Of a stretch of 64,000 nucleotides of DNA, positions 11,501 through 20,905 are shown piece by piece. The stretch is taken from contig JAISPZ010000115.1 in the NCBI GenBank assembly GCA_031274555.1, positions 26,459 to 90,458 on the forward strand, given 5' to 3'. Position numbers and translations under genes: made by a program. The notes below the pieces were generated by a model. It was not told the DNA's origin. It saw only the letters and a list, made by a program, of their open reading frames with translations, and ran no database searches. Position 1 is the first letter of the stretch. Each line of letters begins with the position of its first letter. Source of the stretch: Bacteroidales bacterium. Its GTDB lineage: Bacteria; Bacteroidota; Bacteroidia; Bacteroidales; P3.

Positions 11501-12372
11501 ATGCCTGTAAAGTTAGCCTTGTTCCAACCCGGATAAGTTGGAATATCTTCTCTAATATAGCCTGTATCATTTTTATACCAAATCGCGCCAGATGCCCCAA
11601 GATAGCCACTAAGCAGAGAGCCATCGGAATTAGACGAGAACACCTCGCCTACATCATCATTGTTGCCCAAAAAAATAGCTGTATCTCCACGCCAGATATG
11701 CGGAGTTCTTACGCCGGTATTTTGCCATTGTCCCCATCCGTAAATAACGCTTCCGTCTGCAGAAATTCCGTTGGCACGACATCCGTAATTGCTAAGCCCT
11801 GTAAAAGAAAAAGCTGGATAAAGAAAACGTGTGAACGTTTCGTTTTCCCATACTAACCCTATAAAATATACTCCTGTGCCACCATAAGGTACGGTAGTAT
11901 AACCCATACCTGTCATTACTCTGCCGTCCCCCGATATTCCCCAGCCACTGTAATTACGATGATACTCCGTAGGGTCATTGGGATTATAGCCTGTAAAAGG
12001 CGGCAGTACTCTAACTTTTCCGTCTTTATAAACTGCTGCATTAGTCCAATCGTGACTTGTATTACCTGTCATGTAGGATATGCCAGAATCCCCGATAATC
12101 GTTGCGTTATTGGCAACTCTGCGAGGATATATATGTGAAAGTCGCATAACACTGTCAGTAGATCTGTTGTAGAGAAAACCTCCACTACCTCCGAAATTAC
12201 CTACAAAATAATTTCCGTCTGGCGACATATCCGTAACGACTCCACTTGGTGCATCACTTATTCTAATAAGTGTTGCCTTTTCCCCCGCAACTGTTTGGGC
12301 GTGTAAATTAGTGCTGAAATGGCTGCTGAAAACAAAAGAGATAAAGAGCAACCGAGAAAATGTTCTAATCAT
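8491..12372 (-). CDS. Giant secreted surface protein with FnIII-like modules and T9SS type A C-terminal sorting domain
   Basis: Signal peptide; repeated GISxDG motifs near the N-terminus; FnIII-like modules (GYNAYRNGVKMN...); C-terminus KVYPNPATEYITAEGEYVSAQIIDMAGNAV...YVCKLLVK. Confidence 0.88.
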   Translation of the reverse strand: MIRTFSRLLFISFVFSSHFSTNLHAQTVAGEKATLIRISDAPSGVVTDMSPDGNYFVGNFGGSGGFLYNRSTDSVMRLSHIYPRRVANNATIIGDSGISYMTGNTSHDWTNAAVYKDGKVRVLPPFTGYNPNDPTEYHRNYSGWGISGDGRVMTGMGYTTVPYGGTGVYFIGLVWENETFTRFLYPAFSFTGLSNYGCRANGISADGSVIYGWGQWQNTGVRTPHIWRGDTAIFLGNNDDVGEVFSSNSDGSLLSGYLGASGAIWYKNDTGYIREDIPTYPGWNKANFTGISDNGLAIGYANEGALVWSKETGTLPLSIFLRELYGLTATGITLEHGTDISIDGKVLCGYGLVGSNYGSFIVVLGDSTVNSRPQALRVKQTRETMFVTLSWFEPIPNGRQITGYNAYRNGVKMNSTPITTLSYVDPAPAEGYHTYTVTAIYQTGESNPSDAFSIQIVPVGGCYSVKRINHEVIYNRTVAVRWGLSTDRVENGASASPTLFGGDTDQIHKAVSGESVVESKTKYVSEDMDFISKMDLLSDTRYTFFKYKDYYYSTTFNTRGIAKFDDAGHLAEVFDIPSLPAVIAFATDGTSVYVACVPNRVYKIDLENKSILDYFSVSNVTEINHFTYVASLDGGNGGFEVGGWQTSFFIKKDGELIGDGLSLSASTSGTAYYKGKIYTNEQSGTKSALIREYDLSTKLPTGRTIDYMNKVDLTDASPYGGGAGSISIAILDDSTVCLVPVYQVAGGSNCAVLLELESNPNLRGYNLFRNGVKLNSTPLQKRTYNDVVFDSGIYVYRVNVEFNNNCTSEMSDSVVAEIFPTGTCQPPSGLDAREINGETFLTFDAPSQTAKLVGFNVYRNGEQINDELWPFLYYTDKAATSGVPLTYRIECFYNNSCVASDSIEITLTGEGSCSAPIGLNLSAVASENSEKYDVTAKWSLPYFEEPYPLYYGEKAIVNAIGLADLTPLTVAVGWDSVTLKMYEGFDLGGISFFLVSRADVKPIVILDDNVVYYEPFEGMLDYPNYNTVMFDSPISLDGIKELVVGYTGSNYTEQPFGLSYGPVKAKYGDLISQTPENMSSWRYASQSGVVENNFAITALLVKQRDVTAAAPSAAKKSGGTPLLGRNINTENVTQNITVKQLKQPLYATSNTLKLTGFNIYRNGIQLNENVLTDVQFKDADVAPGTYEYVVSSLWNECDAIPCEPVYYTVEDFTANETVNNFSAIKVYPNPATEYITAEGEYVSAQIIDMAGNAVKTVSGNTRKISVKNLASGSYLLRFILANNQVYVCKLLVK

Positions 12373-12376
12373 AATA

Positions 12377-15300
12377 CTATCTAATAAAAAGTTTAAAGGT
12401 CGAGATTTTATTATTTGACAAAGTCAGTCGTAACAGGTACGCGCCAGAAGCAAAGCCTCTAACCGATATTTTTGAAGTATTGCCCGAAACAGTCTTGACA
12501 GTACGACCTGTCATATCCGTAATTTGGGCACTCACATACTCCCCCTCTACCATGACATATTCCGTTGCAGGATTTGGATAGAGCCTAATGGCAGATATAT
12601 TCGTAGCCACTTCGTTTGCAACGTCTTCTAACGTGTAATCCACCACATCGCCAACCACTCCGTCACATACATTCCATAACGAAGACACAGCATATTCGTA
12701 CCTGCCTGGTCCCACGCCCAAATCAACGTATTGCGTACTTTTAATTATTTCGGAGTTTACCTGCTGCCCATTTCTGTAAAGGTTAAAACCCGTCAGTTTC
12801 TTAGCGTTATTTGCATACTGCGGATGGTCTAACGTCTTTGCGAGAAGTTTTGGTTTTTCTACCGTTATTGGACGGTTGAGTAGCGAACCGCCACGTTTTG
12901 CAGGTGCGGACGCTTCTGTAGAGATTTCACGTTGTTTCACCAACAATGCCGTAATAGCAAAGTTGTAGGGCAATTCAGCTGAAGAAACAGGATACCATGA
13001 TGTCATATCTTCCGGTGTTTGCGAAAACAAGTCGCCATAGTCCCACACTGCCTCTCCAAATGCCATGCCGAATGGTCTATTTCCTGCACCATAATTGGAA
13101 GCCGTATAACCGACTACCAACTCTTTGATATTATCTAAAGAAACAGGCTCATCAAACATAATCCTGTTATAAGAACTCTCATAGATTTCCCCATCAAACG
13201 GTTCATGATATACTATCTTTTCATCTAAAATAACTATCGGCTTTATATCCGCACGGTCCTGAATAAAAAATTCTATTCCACCCAATGAGTAGCCCTCATA
13301 CATGTACAACACGGTTGTGTCCCAACCAACAGCTGCCGTCCCTGCTAAACCATCCTGCAAGCCTATGGCAGTAATCGCCACTGCCTCGCCATAATACAAC
13401 GGATACGGATGTTCAAAATAGGGTAACGACCACGCTGCCGTTACGTCGTGCATATTGCCTGATGAGGACGGCGTACTCGTCAAACGAAGTCCCACAGGTG
13501 CACCACATATACCCTCTCCATTGAGGGTTATTTCGACAGAGTCGGAAGCTGTGCAAGAGTTGTCGTAATAACTTTCCACACGATATACGTGCGTTGCCTC
13601 TGTCGCTTCCCTGTCCGTGTAGTTAGAAACGATACGAAAATCATCGTTAATCTTGACACCGTCCCTAAATATGTTAAACCCGACAATCTGACCGTACAGA
13701 TAGGAGTCAGGCATATCAAACGACAGAAATGCTTCGCCCTTGATTTCTATCGCCTGCAAGTCTTTAACAGGACTGCATACACCGAGTATCGGCTTAATGG
13801 TAGTTTTGGTATAAGTGATAGTATCCGACACACAACCGTTTACAAATTCTGCTGATACAGTATAGTTATATGTGCCAGCTTCGTATAATTCTTCTTGTAT
13901 GTACCGCCTCTGCAACAATTCTGTGTTTATTTTTTCGTTGTTGCGATATACATTATATCCTTTTAGTTTCGGGTTCTTTTTAAATTCTAAGAAGATAGCC
14001 TGGTTCTGTTGGTTTGTAACCTGATAAACAGGAATTAAGCAAACAGTGCTGTCTTCCATTACAACACAAGATATTGAACCTGCTACTCCATCTTCAAATG
14101 GAATACCGATGTTTGCAAGCACAAGATTTTTCCACATTTGGATTGACAAACCTGTTGGCTGCCCTGTAACTGCATCATATTCGCGAATTAAACTGCGACC
14201 TAATCCCACCTGTTCGTGTGAATATATTTTTCCGCCATAGTACGTTGTGCCCGCAATATCACCGCTGTTAGAAATACCATCGCTCAAATATGTACCAGAT
14301 TTGTCTATAAAATAACTTGAAGTCCAGTCCCCTACTTCAAAACCACCTCTGCCTCCATCTAAGGATGGGATATAGGCAAGGTGCTGTATGCTTTTCACCA
14401 TCGTATCAGGCAGGGCAATTGAGTTTCTTATACCGTCCGTTCCCTCTATGTCTATTTCGTAAATTCTATTCGTTTTACATGCTGCATACACGTCAGTTCC
14501 GTCTGTGGTAAGGGCAATAACAGTACCTGTACCCGGAATATCAATCGTTTTGATTAACGTGCCTGACTCGTCAAGAACAGATATACCCTGCTGGCTGTGT
14601 GCACCCGAATAGTAAAGTCCTTTGAACGGAAAGCATGTATATCGATTATGAGAGAGCAAATCAAGTGTTCTTACGTAATCCAAATCAACTAAACTGTCTG
14701 TCGAGGCTTTTGATTGGGATTTCTGGGGACCGTCGTACTCATAGTTCGGCTCTGCATTTTTGCTATTTTTGCTCGCAACAGGCGCGTTTGCTTTTTCTAT
14801 AATATCCGAAGACAAGCCCCAAGCTACTGTGATGTTACGGTTGTACTGATTATAGACATCCACCCTCTGTACGGCATAACACCCGCCGACGGCAACAACC
14901 TGTACATTAAATGCCTCGCTCTGTTCGGACTCCCCAGATGCATACACAGCGGTAACAGCATAAGAACGCGAACCTGTAGGGGGAGTGTCTTGATATGTCA
15001 GTTCTGTTACTATGCTCGCATTTATTTTTACACCATCTCTGTAAATATTATATCCTAAAACTTCACGTCCGCTATTTATTGGTTTTTGCCACGTAACTTT
15101 AACAAAGGCTGTTTCTCTTTGCTGACGTGCCGACACACCTGACGGACGTGGGTTTATCATTTCGTCTTCCAGCAGAATTACATACGAAATATAATCACCC
15201 TCACTTGCACCCCAGCCTGCAATAACTTTTCCGTCCGAAGATATGGCATCTGGTGTGCCAAGTTCATACTTGCCCGGAACAGTTAATCCGTATAATTCTT

Positions 15301-16270
15301 TCAGGTAAGTGTTTACCGGCAACATTCCTGTCTTGCGCGACCAAACCATACCTCCACGGTCCGTAACAAATGCCTGATACAACATCCCCACGGCAACACC
15401 ACTATCCGAAATAGAAAATAAGGTTGAACTTATCCATCCCGGAGGTGCCGCTAATTTTTCTGACGTGTAACCTGTTTCCGTTCTTGTCCACAATACACCA
15501 TCCCGCCCGATTGTGCCACCCAGAACAGAGCCATTCGTATTGGAACACCAAACTTCACCCGCACGTTCTTCATTAGTATTACCGCCTACATAATATGCCA
15601 CGCTGTCTCTCCAAATATGTGGCGCACGCTGTTCGTATGGCGGATATGCACCCCAGCCGAACGTTGTTCTGCCGTCCGCCGAAATTCCATTGGCACGTGC
15701 GCCGTACGCCTGTGCACCATAAGTACCTTGAGCTGGATTGAAAGGAAACGCGGGATGTATCCAATAGGCAAACTGTCCGTCTATCCAATTGACACCACCA
15801 CACGGAGTATATGATTCTCTGTGATAATACGCCATTCCTGTTGCCACACGTCCGTCTGCCGACAAGCCGTATGCAGTCGCAGCCTTGCTGTAATCGCTAA
15901 AGTCATCGGGATTAAATCCCGGATATGACGGCAAAGCCGTCCACACGCCGTTTTTATAAATGGCTACATGCTCGTAACCGTCTTTGATAATAGTTCCGAC
16001 AATAGTCATATCATCGGCTACATCTTTTGTGTGTACATCTGGAAAGACGTAGAACGTATCATCGACAACGTCATAAACAAATCCTGCGGTACTGCCAAAT
16101 TCACCGACAACATATCTTCCGTTGGAAGAAACATTGGTAGCCATACCTCCTTTTGCAGCATCCAAACTTATAAAGGTGGCTTTTGTGCCGTTAATTACTG
16201 TTGTTGTTTGCGCTAAGGCAAAAAAGCCAAAGCAGGCAGCAATAGTGCTGAATAAAAATAAGCGTTTCAT
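12377..16270 (-). CDS. Paralogous giant secreted surface protein with T9SS type A sorting domain
   Basis: Nearly collinear with 8491..12372; C-terminus RLYPNPATEYVMVEGEYVSAQITDMTGRTVKTVSGNTSKISVRGFASGAYLLRLTLSNNKISTFKLFIR. Confidence 0.88.
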   Translation of the reverse strand: MKRLFLFSTIAACFGFFALAQTTTVINGTKATFISLDAAKGGMATNVSSNGRYVVGEFGSTAGFVYDVVDDTFYVFPDVHTKDVADDMTIVGTIIKDGYEHVAIYKNGVWTALPSYPGFNPDDFSDYSKAATAYGLSADGRVATGMAYYHRESYTPCGGVNWIDGQFAYWIHPAFPFNPAQGTYGAQAYGARANGISADGRTTFGWGAYPPYEQRAPHIWRDSVAYYVGGNTNEERAGEVWCSNTNGSVLGGTIGRDGVLWTRTETGYTSEKLAAPPGWISSTLFSISDSGVAVGMLYQAFVTDRGGMVWSRKTGMLPVNTYLKELYGLTVPGKYELGTPDAISSDGKVIAGWGASEGDYISYVILLEDEMINPRPSGVSARQQRETAFVKVTWQKPINSGREVLGYNIYRDGVKINASIVTELTYQDTPPTGSRSYAVTAVYASGESEQSEAFNVQVVAVGGCYAVQRVDVYNQYNRNITVAWGLSSDIIEKANAPVASKNSKNAEPNYEYDGPQKSQSKASTDSLVDLDYVRTLDLLSHNRYTCFPFKGLYYSGAHSQQGISVLDESGTLIKTIDIPGTGTVIALTTDGTDVYAACKTNRIYEIDIEGTDGIRNSIALPDTMVKSIQHLAYIPSLDGGRGGFEVGDWTSSYFIDKSGTYLSDGISNSGDIAGTTYYGGKIYSHEQVGLGRSLIREYDAVTGQPTGLSIQMWKNLVLANIGIPFEDGVAGSISCVVMEDSTVCLIPVYQVTNQQNQAIFLEFKKNPKLKGYNVYRNNEKINTELLQRRYIQEELYEAGTYNYTVSAEFVNGCVSDTITYTKTTIKPILGVCSPVKDLQAIEIKGEAFLSFDMPDSYLYGQIVGFNIFRDGVKINDDFRIVSNYTDREATEATHVYRVESYYDNSCTASDSVEITLNGEGICGAPVGLRLTSTPSSSGNMHDVTAAWSLPYFEHPYPLYYGEAVAITAIGLQDGLAGTAAVGWDTTVLYMYEGYSLGGIEFFIQDRADIKPIVILDEKIVYHEPFDGEIYESSYNRIMFDEPVSLDNIKELVVGYTASNYGAGNRPFGMAFGEAVWDYGDLFSQTPEDMTSWYPVSSAELPYNFAITALLVKQREISTEASAPAKRGGSLLNRPITVEKPKLLAKTLDHPQYANNAKKLTGFNLYRNGQQVNSEIIKSTQYVDLGVGPGRYEYAVSSLWNVCDGVVGDVVDYTLEDVANEVATNISAIRLYPNPATEYVMVEGEYVSAQITDMTGRTVKTVSGNTSKISVRGFASGAYLLRLTLSNNKISTFKLFIR

Positions 16271-16297
16271 TATATTGGTTGTTTTTTATGTGAACAG

Positions 16298-16323
16298 AAC
16301 CCCTGCATTATCACTTAGGGGTT
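16298..16323. terminator. Small stem-loop aacccct/aggggtt
   Basis: Perfect 7-bp inverted repeat followed by T-run on + strand. Confidence 0.4.
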
Positions 16324-16359
16324 TTTGAATGGGACGAATGAGCGGAGCGGACAAAATTA

Positions 16360-16411
16360 ACCCCAAAAGTTAAGCTATGAGAGTTTATTCTTATCACTTA
16401 ACTTTTGGGGT
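16360..16411. terminator. Long stem-loop at 3' end of 16426..20538
   Basis: accccaaaagttaag (16360-16374) pairs with cttaacttttggggt (16397-16411): 15-bp perfect stem, 22-nt loop. Confidence 0.6.
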
Positions 16412-16425
16412 AAATTCGAGATAAT

Positions 16426-19400
16426 CTATTTTACAAAAGCCTTGTAGGTGATAGATTGAGTTGTGGTATGCAGACGAACGACTATCAAGCTATTCTTAAC
16501 CTGCACAGGCAACGTTACATCGCCATTTGTGTTTAACGTATAACTGCCCACTTTCTGACCGTTAGTGTTAAATATTTCCACTACGTTTATCTTGCTTCCG
16601 TTCGGATTGCTGATATAAAGTGTTTTGTTGGCAACATACACGTTAAAGGATTTGCTCAATGCTTCCCCGCTGATACCTACATCCTGTAACGTTGTTACGT
16701 TTCCTGTTGCAGTCCATGCACTTGTATCGCCCTCTGAACAGAAAGCACGTAATTTGTAAACGTATGGAGTGTTGGCAGTCAATTCATCTACAAGTACGTA
16801 TGTCTGGCTGTTATTGTAAACGAGATTTTTTTCCGCTGCTCCGCCTGCTAAATTCACATAAATATTTGCAGCGGTAGTCTGCGTGTAAAGAATTTCAAAC
16901 GAGTTTTTGGTAACATTCGTGTGGCTAACCGCTGTCGGCACATCACAGGGAGGCAATGTGTTGAAAGTTTTTGCAGTTGCCCAAAGGCTTGTGTCTGCCA
17001 AGTCTGCGCTGCACTGTACTTGAACGCTGTACGTGTAGTTAGTACCCGGAGTTAAACCTGAAAGTGCTTTTGGTGAAGTGGCTGATGTTACAACTGTCCA
17101 TGCTGCCTCGCTTGTCTTACGGTATCTCACGTTGAAAGATGTTGCGCCCTCGCGGTCCCATGCAATCGTTATGCCTGTAGCCGAAAGGTTCGATGTACGA
17201 AGATTTGTTGCTTCATTGCATATATACGTTGTGAAAGACGATGTTAGCCAAGTGCTTGAATCGTTAGTCGTGCAAGTTCCCTGTACTCCACATTCGTAAG
17301 TAACTCCACTTGTCAAGCCTGTAAGACTTAAACTCGTATCGGGCAATGTAACTGCGAGATATGTGTAGTCTGCTGCATCTGCCGCTTTATAGCGAACGAG
17401 AACATCCGAGTTGGACGACCATGCTAACTCTGCGGTTTCTTTGCCCACAGAAGAAACGGTCAAATCTGTTGGAGCAGGGCAGGAAAGCTCTATGGATACG
17501 TTTGTGATATATACACTGTTGCTCGTGCCTACATTACCGGTATTTCCCTTATAGAACGCCACTTGTACAGGGCTTGTATATTCTTTCAAACTTATCTCGT
17601 AATGCGTTGTTGTGTTTGCAATCTCCGACCATGGAATACCTCCGTCTTTGCCCCATCTTAGTACAGTGTCGTTAATCGTAAAAGTTGCTCCACCATCTTG
17701 AGAAATAAGAAGTAATAATTCTGCATTTTGTCCCGGGTCGCCCGTCTGTTGATAGTAAATATCAAAGCCGAGTTTATATGGAACACTGTTATCTATTTTT
17801 GTAACAGGTAAAAACATTGTTGCATATTCATAGCCTCCAAAGCTTGCTCTAAGGCTGTAAACACTTGGGTCAGGCATGAATTCTCTAACTGTCCAGTACA
17901 CATTATTATATTGTACATCATCTGTTATCGACGAACCGTCTGTAGGGAACGGATTGTTAGAAGAAAACGAATACCAATAAGGCTCATATACGGGGGAAGC
18001 TCCTGGCGAAGTTAATGTAAAGGAAGTAAAGTCACAGAAAAACGGTGCTTCGTATTTCGTCATAATAGGCGCAGAAACGTCTGACCACAAGCTGATTGCC
18101 GATTCCGTACAAACAGCTTGTACTCTTACATTATATTTTGTCTGCGGATCCAATCCTGCTATTGCAAACGTATCATTCGTTACTCGAACAGAATCAATCC
18201 ATTCCTCTGTGCCCGCTTTTTTGTAGGATATATTCCATGCTGTAAGATCTTCTTCGTAATCTTTCCATGTAACAACTATTTCGTTCGGTGTTATCAAATC
18301 TTCACTCACAGGAAATGGGGTATATGATTTTTCGCACGCAGGTTTTTCCTCTACAATAAAATTGGTGTATTGCAGGGATGGGGCGGCACCCATCGGTGGT
18401 ACAATAATTTTGGAAGTAACCCTGATATTGATAGCCTGATTTGCATATTCGGATGGTATATTCATCTCATACATGGCAAACGTACCTTCTACAGATACAC
18501 TTGATTTATAGTCCTTGTTTTGGTTTTCGCTTGTAATCACTCCTATTTTTTGATATCCCGCATCTGCAAACATATCTTCTGCAGCAGTTACTTCCACTAT
18601 GATAGAGTCTGATGCTGCAAGACTATAGAGAGAATTACTAGGCCAGCCACTTGCATAAAAGCCCGCATCAAAACGCAACCGATAGGTAGAAGCTCCTCCT
18701 AACTTAATATCTGGCATTATAAAATACGAAGGAGTACTCGTGGCCGTTGCTCTTAGTGTCGGGATATTGGCGACTGCGTCTGTCAAGTATAAGAGAAATT
18801 GTGCGCTTGATGTGCTACCGATGGAGACAAAGCCTTTTGCTTTTTGACCAGTTCCATACGTTGAAAGACCTGGTACATCCTTAAAGTCTATTGTTACCGG
18901 AACAGACAAACCACTCCTTGTTGCCTGTATAGATGTTGCATAGAGCGTGGAGTTATATGCACCACTTAAAGAAAATCCGTAGTAGTAGTAAACTTCTCCC
19001 TTATCAAGATTTTCGTCGTTGTAAGTTCCTGTTGTTACCCCTTTATACACAATAATTGCTTTATTTGTCCCTGCCGTAATCGTATCGCCTAGCATATTTT
19101 TGGTGATAAACAGTTCATCCGAAGCAAGATTAGAAGACGTTAAAGCCGTATTGCTGCGAATAACTATCGCCTCGCTTGCACCGTTTGCAGTAATTGATAA
19201 TCTTATTTCATTAGTATCTCTGTATGTGGCAGTTATCTCTGGCGCACCGCCTCCTGTTGTAACTTCTTCTTTACTTGACGTAGCGGAAAACAGCGTATCG
19301 TCCCCCATACATTTGTAGTTATAACTATACGCATATACATAATAAGTCGTGTTTGGTTCGAGTGTTATACTATAGTCAGACACCAATGACGAGTTATAAG

Positions 19401-20538
19401 TAGTAAAAACTGAATCATTGGTCATTGTTACAGTCCAAGTGGAGTCATTTATTACTGTCTTGGGGGAATATACCTTAGACGTTGGAGCATATACTAAATT
19501 TGGATCTTTAGAAAGTATAACTAAACTGCCATCTGCATTTTCTCTATGCACTTTTCCTGAAATTACCGTACTTGTGGCTCTGTTAAGTGTAATAGTCGGC
19601 GGTGCTGTCGGAACTAAACAATTTGCCGGTGCTGAAAAAGTATAAGCTATATTGGAAGCAAGTGGTGCATAGCTACCGGGACCGAACCTAAGAACACTAC
19701 TTAGTTGTGTTACGGATGTTTCCTGTCCAAGCCTATATTGTGGTGATGTCCTGTAATGCCTGTTATTATTATTAACTGATTTGAAGCCTATATATAAATA
19801 CTGAGCCGAAGTAACCCCATTTGCTGTTTTTGGTACGTTAAAATAAGTGGTGAACGTACCGTCGCTACGTACTCTGATTTGCATACTTACCGTATCAAAA
19901 AGTATTTTGCCTTGGCTGACGTTGGAGTCGAGTATGCCTGCAGCCCCTGTACGTGAAGCTGATGTCCAAAGTACATTTTCCCATTGCACTATTAATTCGC
20001 CACCGTCTGTTTTATAGGAAACACGCGTAGCGTCAGGATTGTCGTAATTGCCAAAAGTATAATACATATTAGAACCATTTGCAGCGGAGATAAAAGGCAT
20101 CGTATCAAGATACGAATAATTTGAATTGAAAAAACTGCCTGCATATCCTGCACTAAAAACAGAGTCTGTTCCGAAAAAGATCATACCGTTTGCTCCGATA
20201 TTAAACCATCTTACGGTTTTGCCTGACAGATTGAAATCAAATCCTATCGGGATACTTGGATAGATAGTTGTTTCGGCAGTTATTCCTGCCATCACACTCG
20301 TATCGCCCACAATAACGTGATATAATTTCGATATCATACCGTCGCTTGCAGCAGTTGAAACAGGAGCAGGTATATTGGCATTACGCCCAACTCTTGTACC
20401 ATCCGTGATTTTAACGCTGGCGAATGTTGTTACGGTATCCATACTGACATTGTAGTACGGTCCGTAGAGTCTTGAACTTTGCGCATTTGCGCTGAGCATA
20501 GCAATGCTCAAAATTAGTAACAGAAGTAATTTTTTCAT
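16426..20538 (-). CDS. Giant secreted FnIII-domain protein with probable C-terminal sorting domain
   Basis: Signal peptide MKKLLLLLILSIAMLSANAQ; several FnIII modules (TWKDYEEDLTAWNISYKKAGTEEWID); CTD-like end ALSKSFNVYVANKTLYISNPNGSKINVVEIFNTNGQKV...VVRLHTTTQSITYKAFVK. Confidence 0.82.
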   Translation of the reverse strand: MKKLLLLLILSIAMLSANAQSSRLYGPYYNVSMDTVTTFASVKITDGTRVGRNANIPAPVSTAASDGMISKLYHVIVGDTSVMAGITAETTIYPSIPIGFDFNLSGKTVRWFNIGANGMIFFGTDSVFSAGYAGSFFNSNYSYLDTMPFISAANGSNMYYTFGNYDNPDATRVSYKTDGGELIVQWENVLWTSASRTGAAGILDSNVSQGKILFDTVSMQIRVRSDGTFTTYFNVPKTANGVTSAQYLYIGFKSVNNNNRHYRTSPQYRLGQETSVTQLSSVLRFGPGSYAPLASNIAYTFSAPANCLVPTAPPTITLNRATSTVISGKVHRENADGSLVILSKDPNLVYAPTSKVYSPKTVINDSTWTVTMTNDSVFTTYNSSLVSDYSITLEPNTTYYVYAYSYNYKCMGDDTLFSATSSKEEVTTGGGAPEITATYRDTNEIRLSITANGASEAIVIRSNTALTSSNLASDELFITKNMLGDTITAGTNKAIIVYKGVTTGTYNDENLDKGEVYYYYGFSLSGAYNSTLYATSIQATRSGLSVPVTIDFKDVPGLSTYGTGQKAKGFVSIGSTSSAQFLLYLTDAVANIPTLRATATSTPSYFIMPDIKLGGASTYRLRFDAGFYASGWPSNSLYSLAASDSIIVEVTAAEDMFADAGYQKIGVITSENQNKDYKSSVSVEGTFAMYEMNIPSEYANQAINIRVTSKIIVPPMGAAPSLQYTNFIVEEKPACEKSYTPFPVSEDLITPNEIVVTWKDYEEDLTAWNISYKKAGTEEWIDSVRVTNDTFAIAGLDPQTKYNVRVQAVCTESAISLWSDVSAPIMTKYEAPFFCDFTSFTLTSPGASPVYEPYWYSFSSNNPFPTDGSSITDDVQYNNVYWTVREFMPDPSVYSLRASFGGYEYATMFLPVTKIDNSVPYKLGFDIYYQQTGDPGQNAELLLLISQDGGATFTINDTVLRWGKDGGIPWSEIANTTTHYEISLKEYTSPVQVAFYKGNTGNVGTSNSVYITNVSIELSCPAPTDLTVSSVGKETAELAWSSNSDVLVRYKAADAADYTYLAVTLPDTSLSLTGLTSGVTYECGVQGTCTTNDSSTWLTSSFTTYICNEATNLRTSNLSATGITIAWDREGATSFNVRYRKTSEAAWTVVTSATSPKALSGLTPGTNYTYSVQVQCSADLADTSLWATAKTFNTLPPCDVPTAVSHTNVTKNSFEILYTQTTAANIYVNLAGGAAEKNLVYNNSQTYVLVDELTANTPYVYKLRAFCSEGDTSAWTATGNVTTLQDVGISGEALSKSFNVYVANKTLYISNPNGSKINVVEIFNTNGQKVGSYTLNTNGDVTLPVQVKNSLIVVRLHTTTQSITYKAFVK

Positions 20539-20582
20539 GTCTTTGTAATTTATTTTATGAGTAATTTATTTTATGATTTGTT

Positions 20583-20671
20583 TTTTATAATTCGTTTTTA
20601 ATAAGCCGTACGAAACCCTCACACAGACATACCTGTCCCCTGTATGGCAACAACTGCTATGCTCGTTTCGT
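20583..20671 (-). repeat. Dispersed leader repeat, degenerate copy C
   Basis: Reverse strand: CGAAACGAGCATAGCAGTTGTTGCCA...GGTTTCGTACGGCTTATTAAAAACGAATTATAAA. Confidence 0.55.
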
Positions 20672-20905
20672 GTATTTATTATATTTCCCCTTTATATTTT
20701 CGAATAAAAAAAATCACCGACCCCATTTAAAATCATGGAATTGGTGATATTTGAATTTCGGAAAAATTTCGGGGTATTGTTAGCTCTCTCTCTACAACCA
20801 TGCGGGTTTTAGAAGACAACTCCTCATGAGCCCCCATCAACAGCGAACTTACATCAACATTACTATGAGAAAATATGTGCATGGTTTATAAAACTTTGAG
20901 CAAAT

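Noticed and set aside
20700-20905. Possible riboswitch or structured RNA downstream of glgB
   Set aside because: Only one modest hairpin (atcacc...ggtgat) visible and no recognised riboswitch core.
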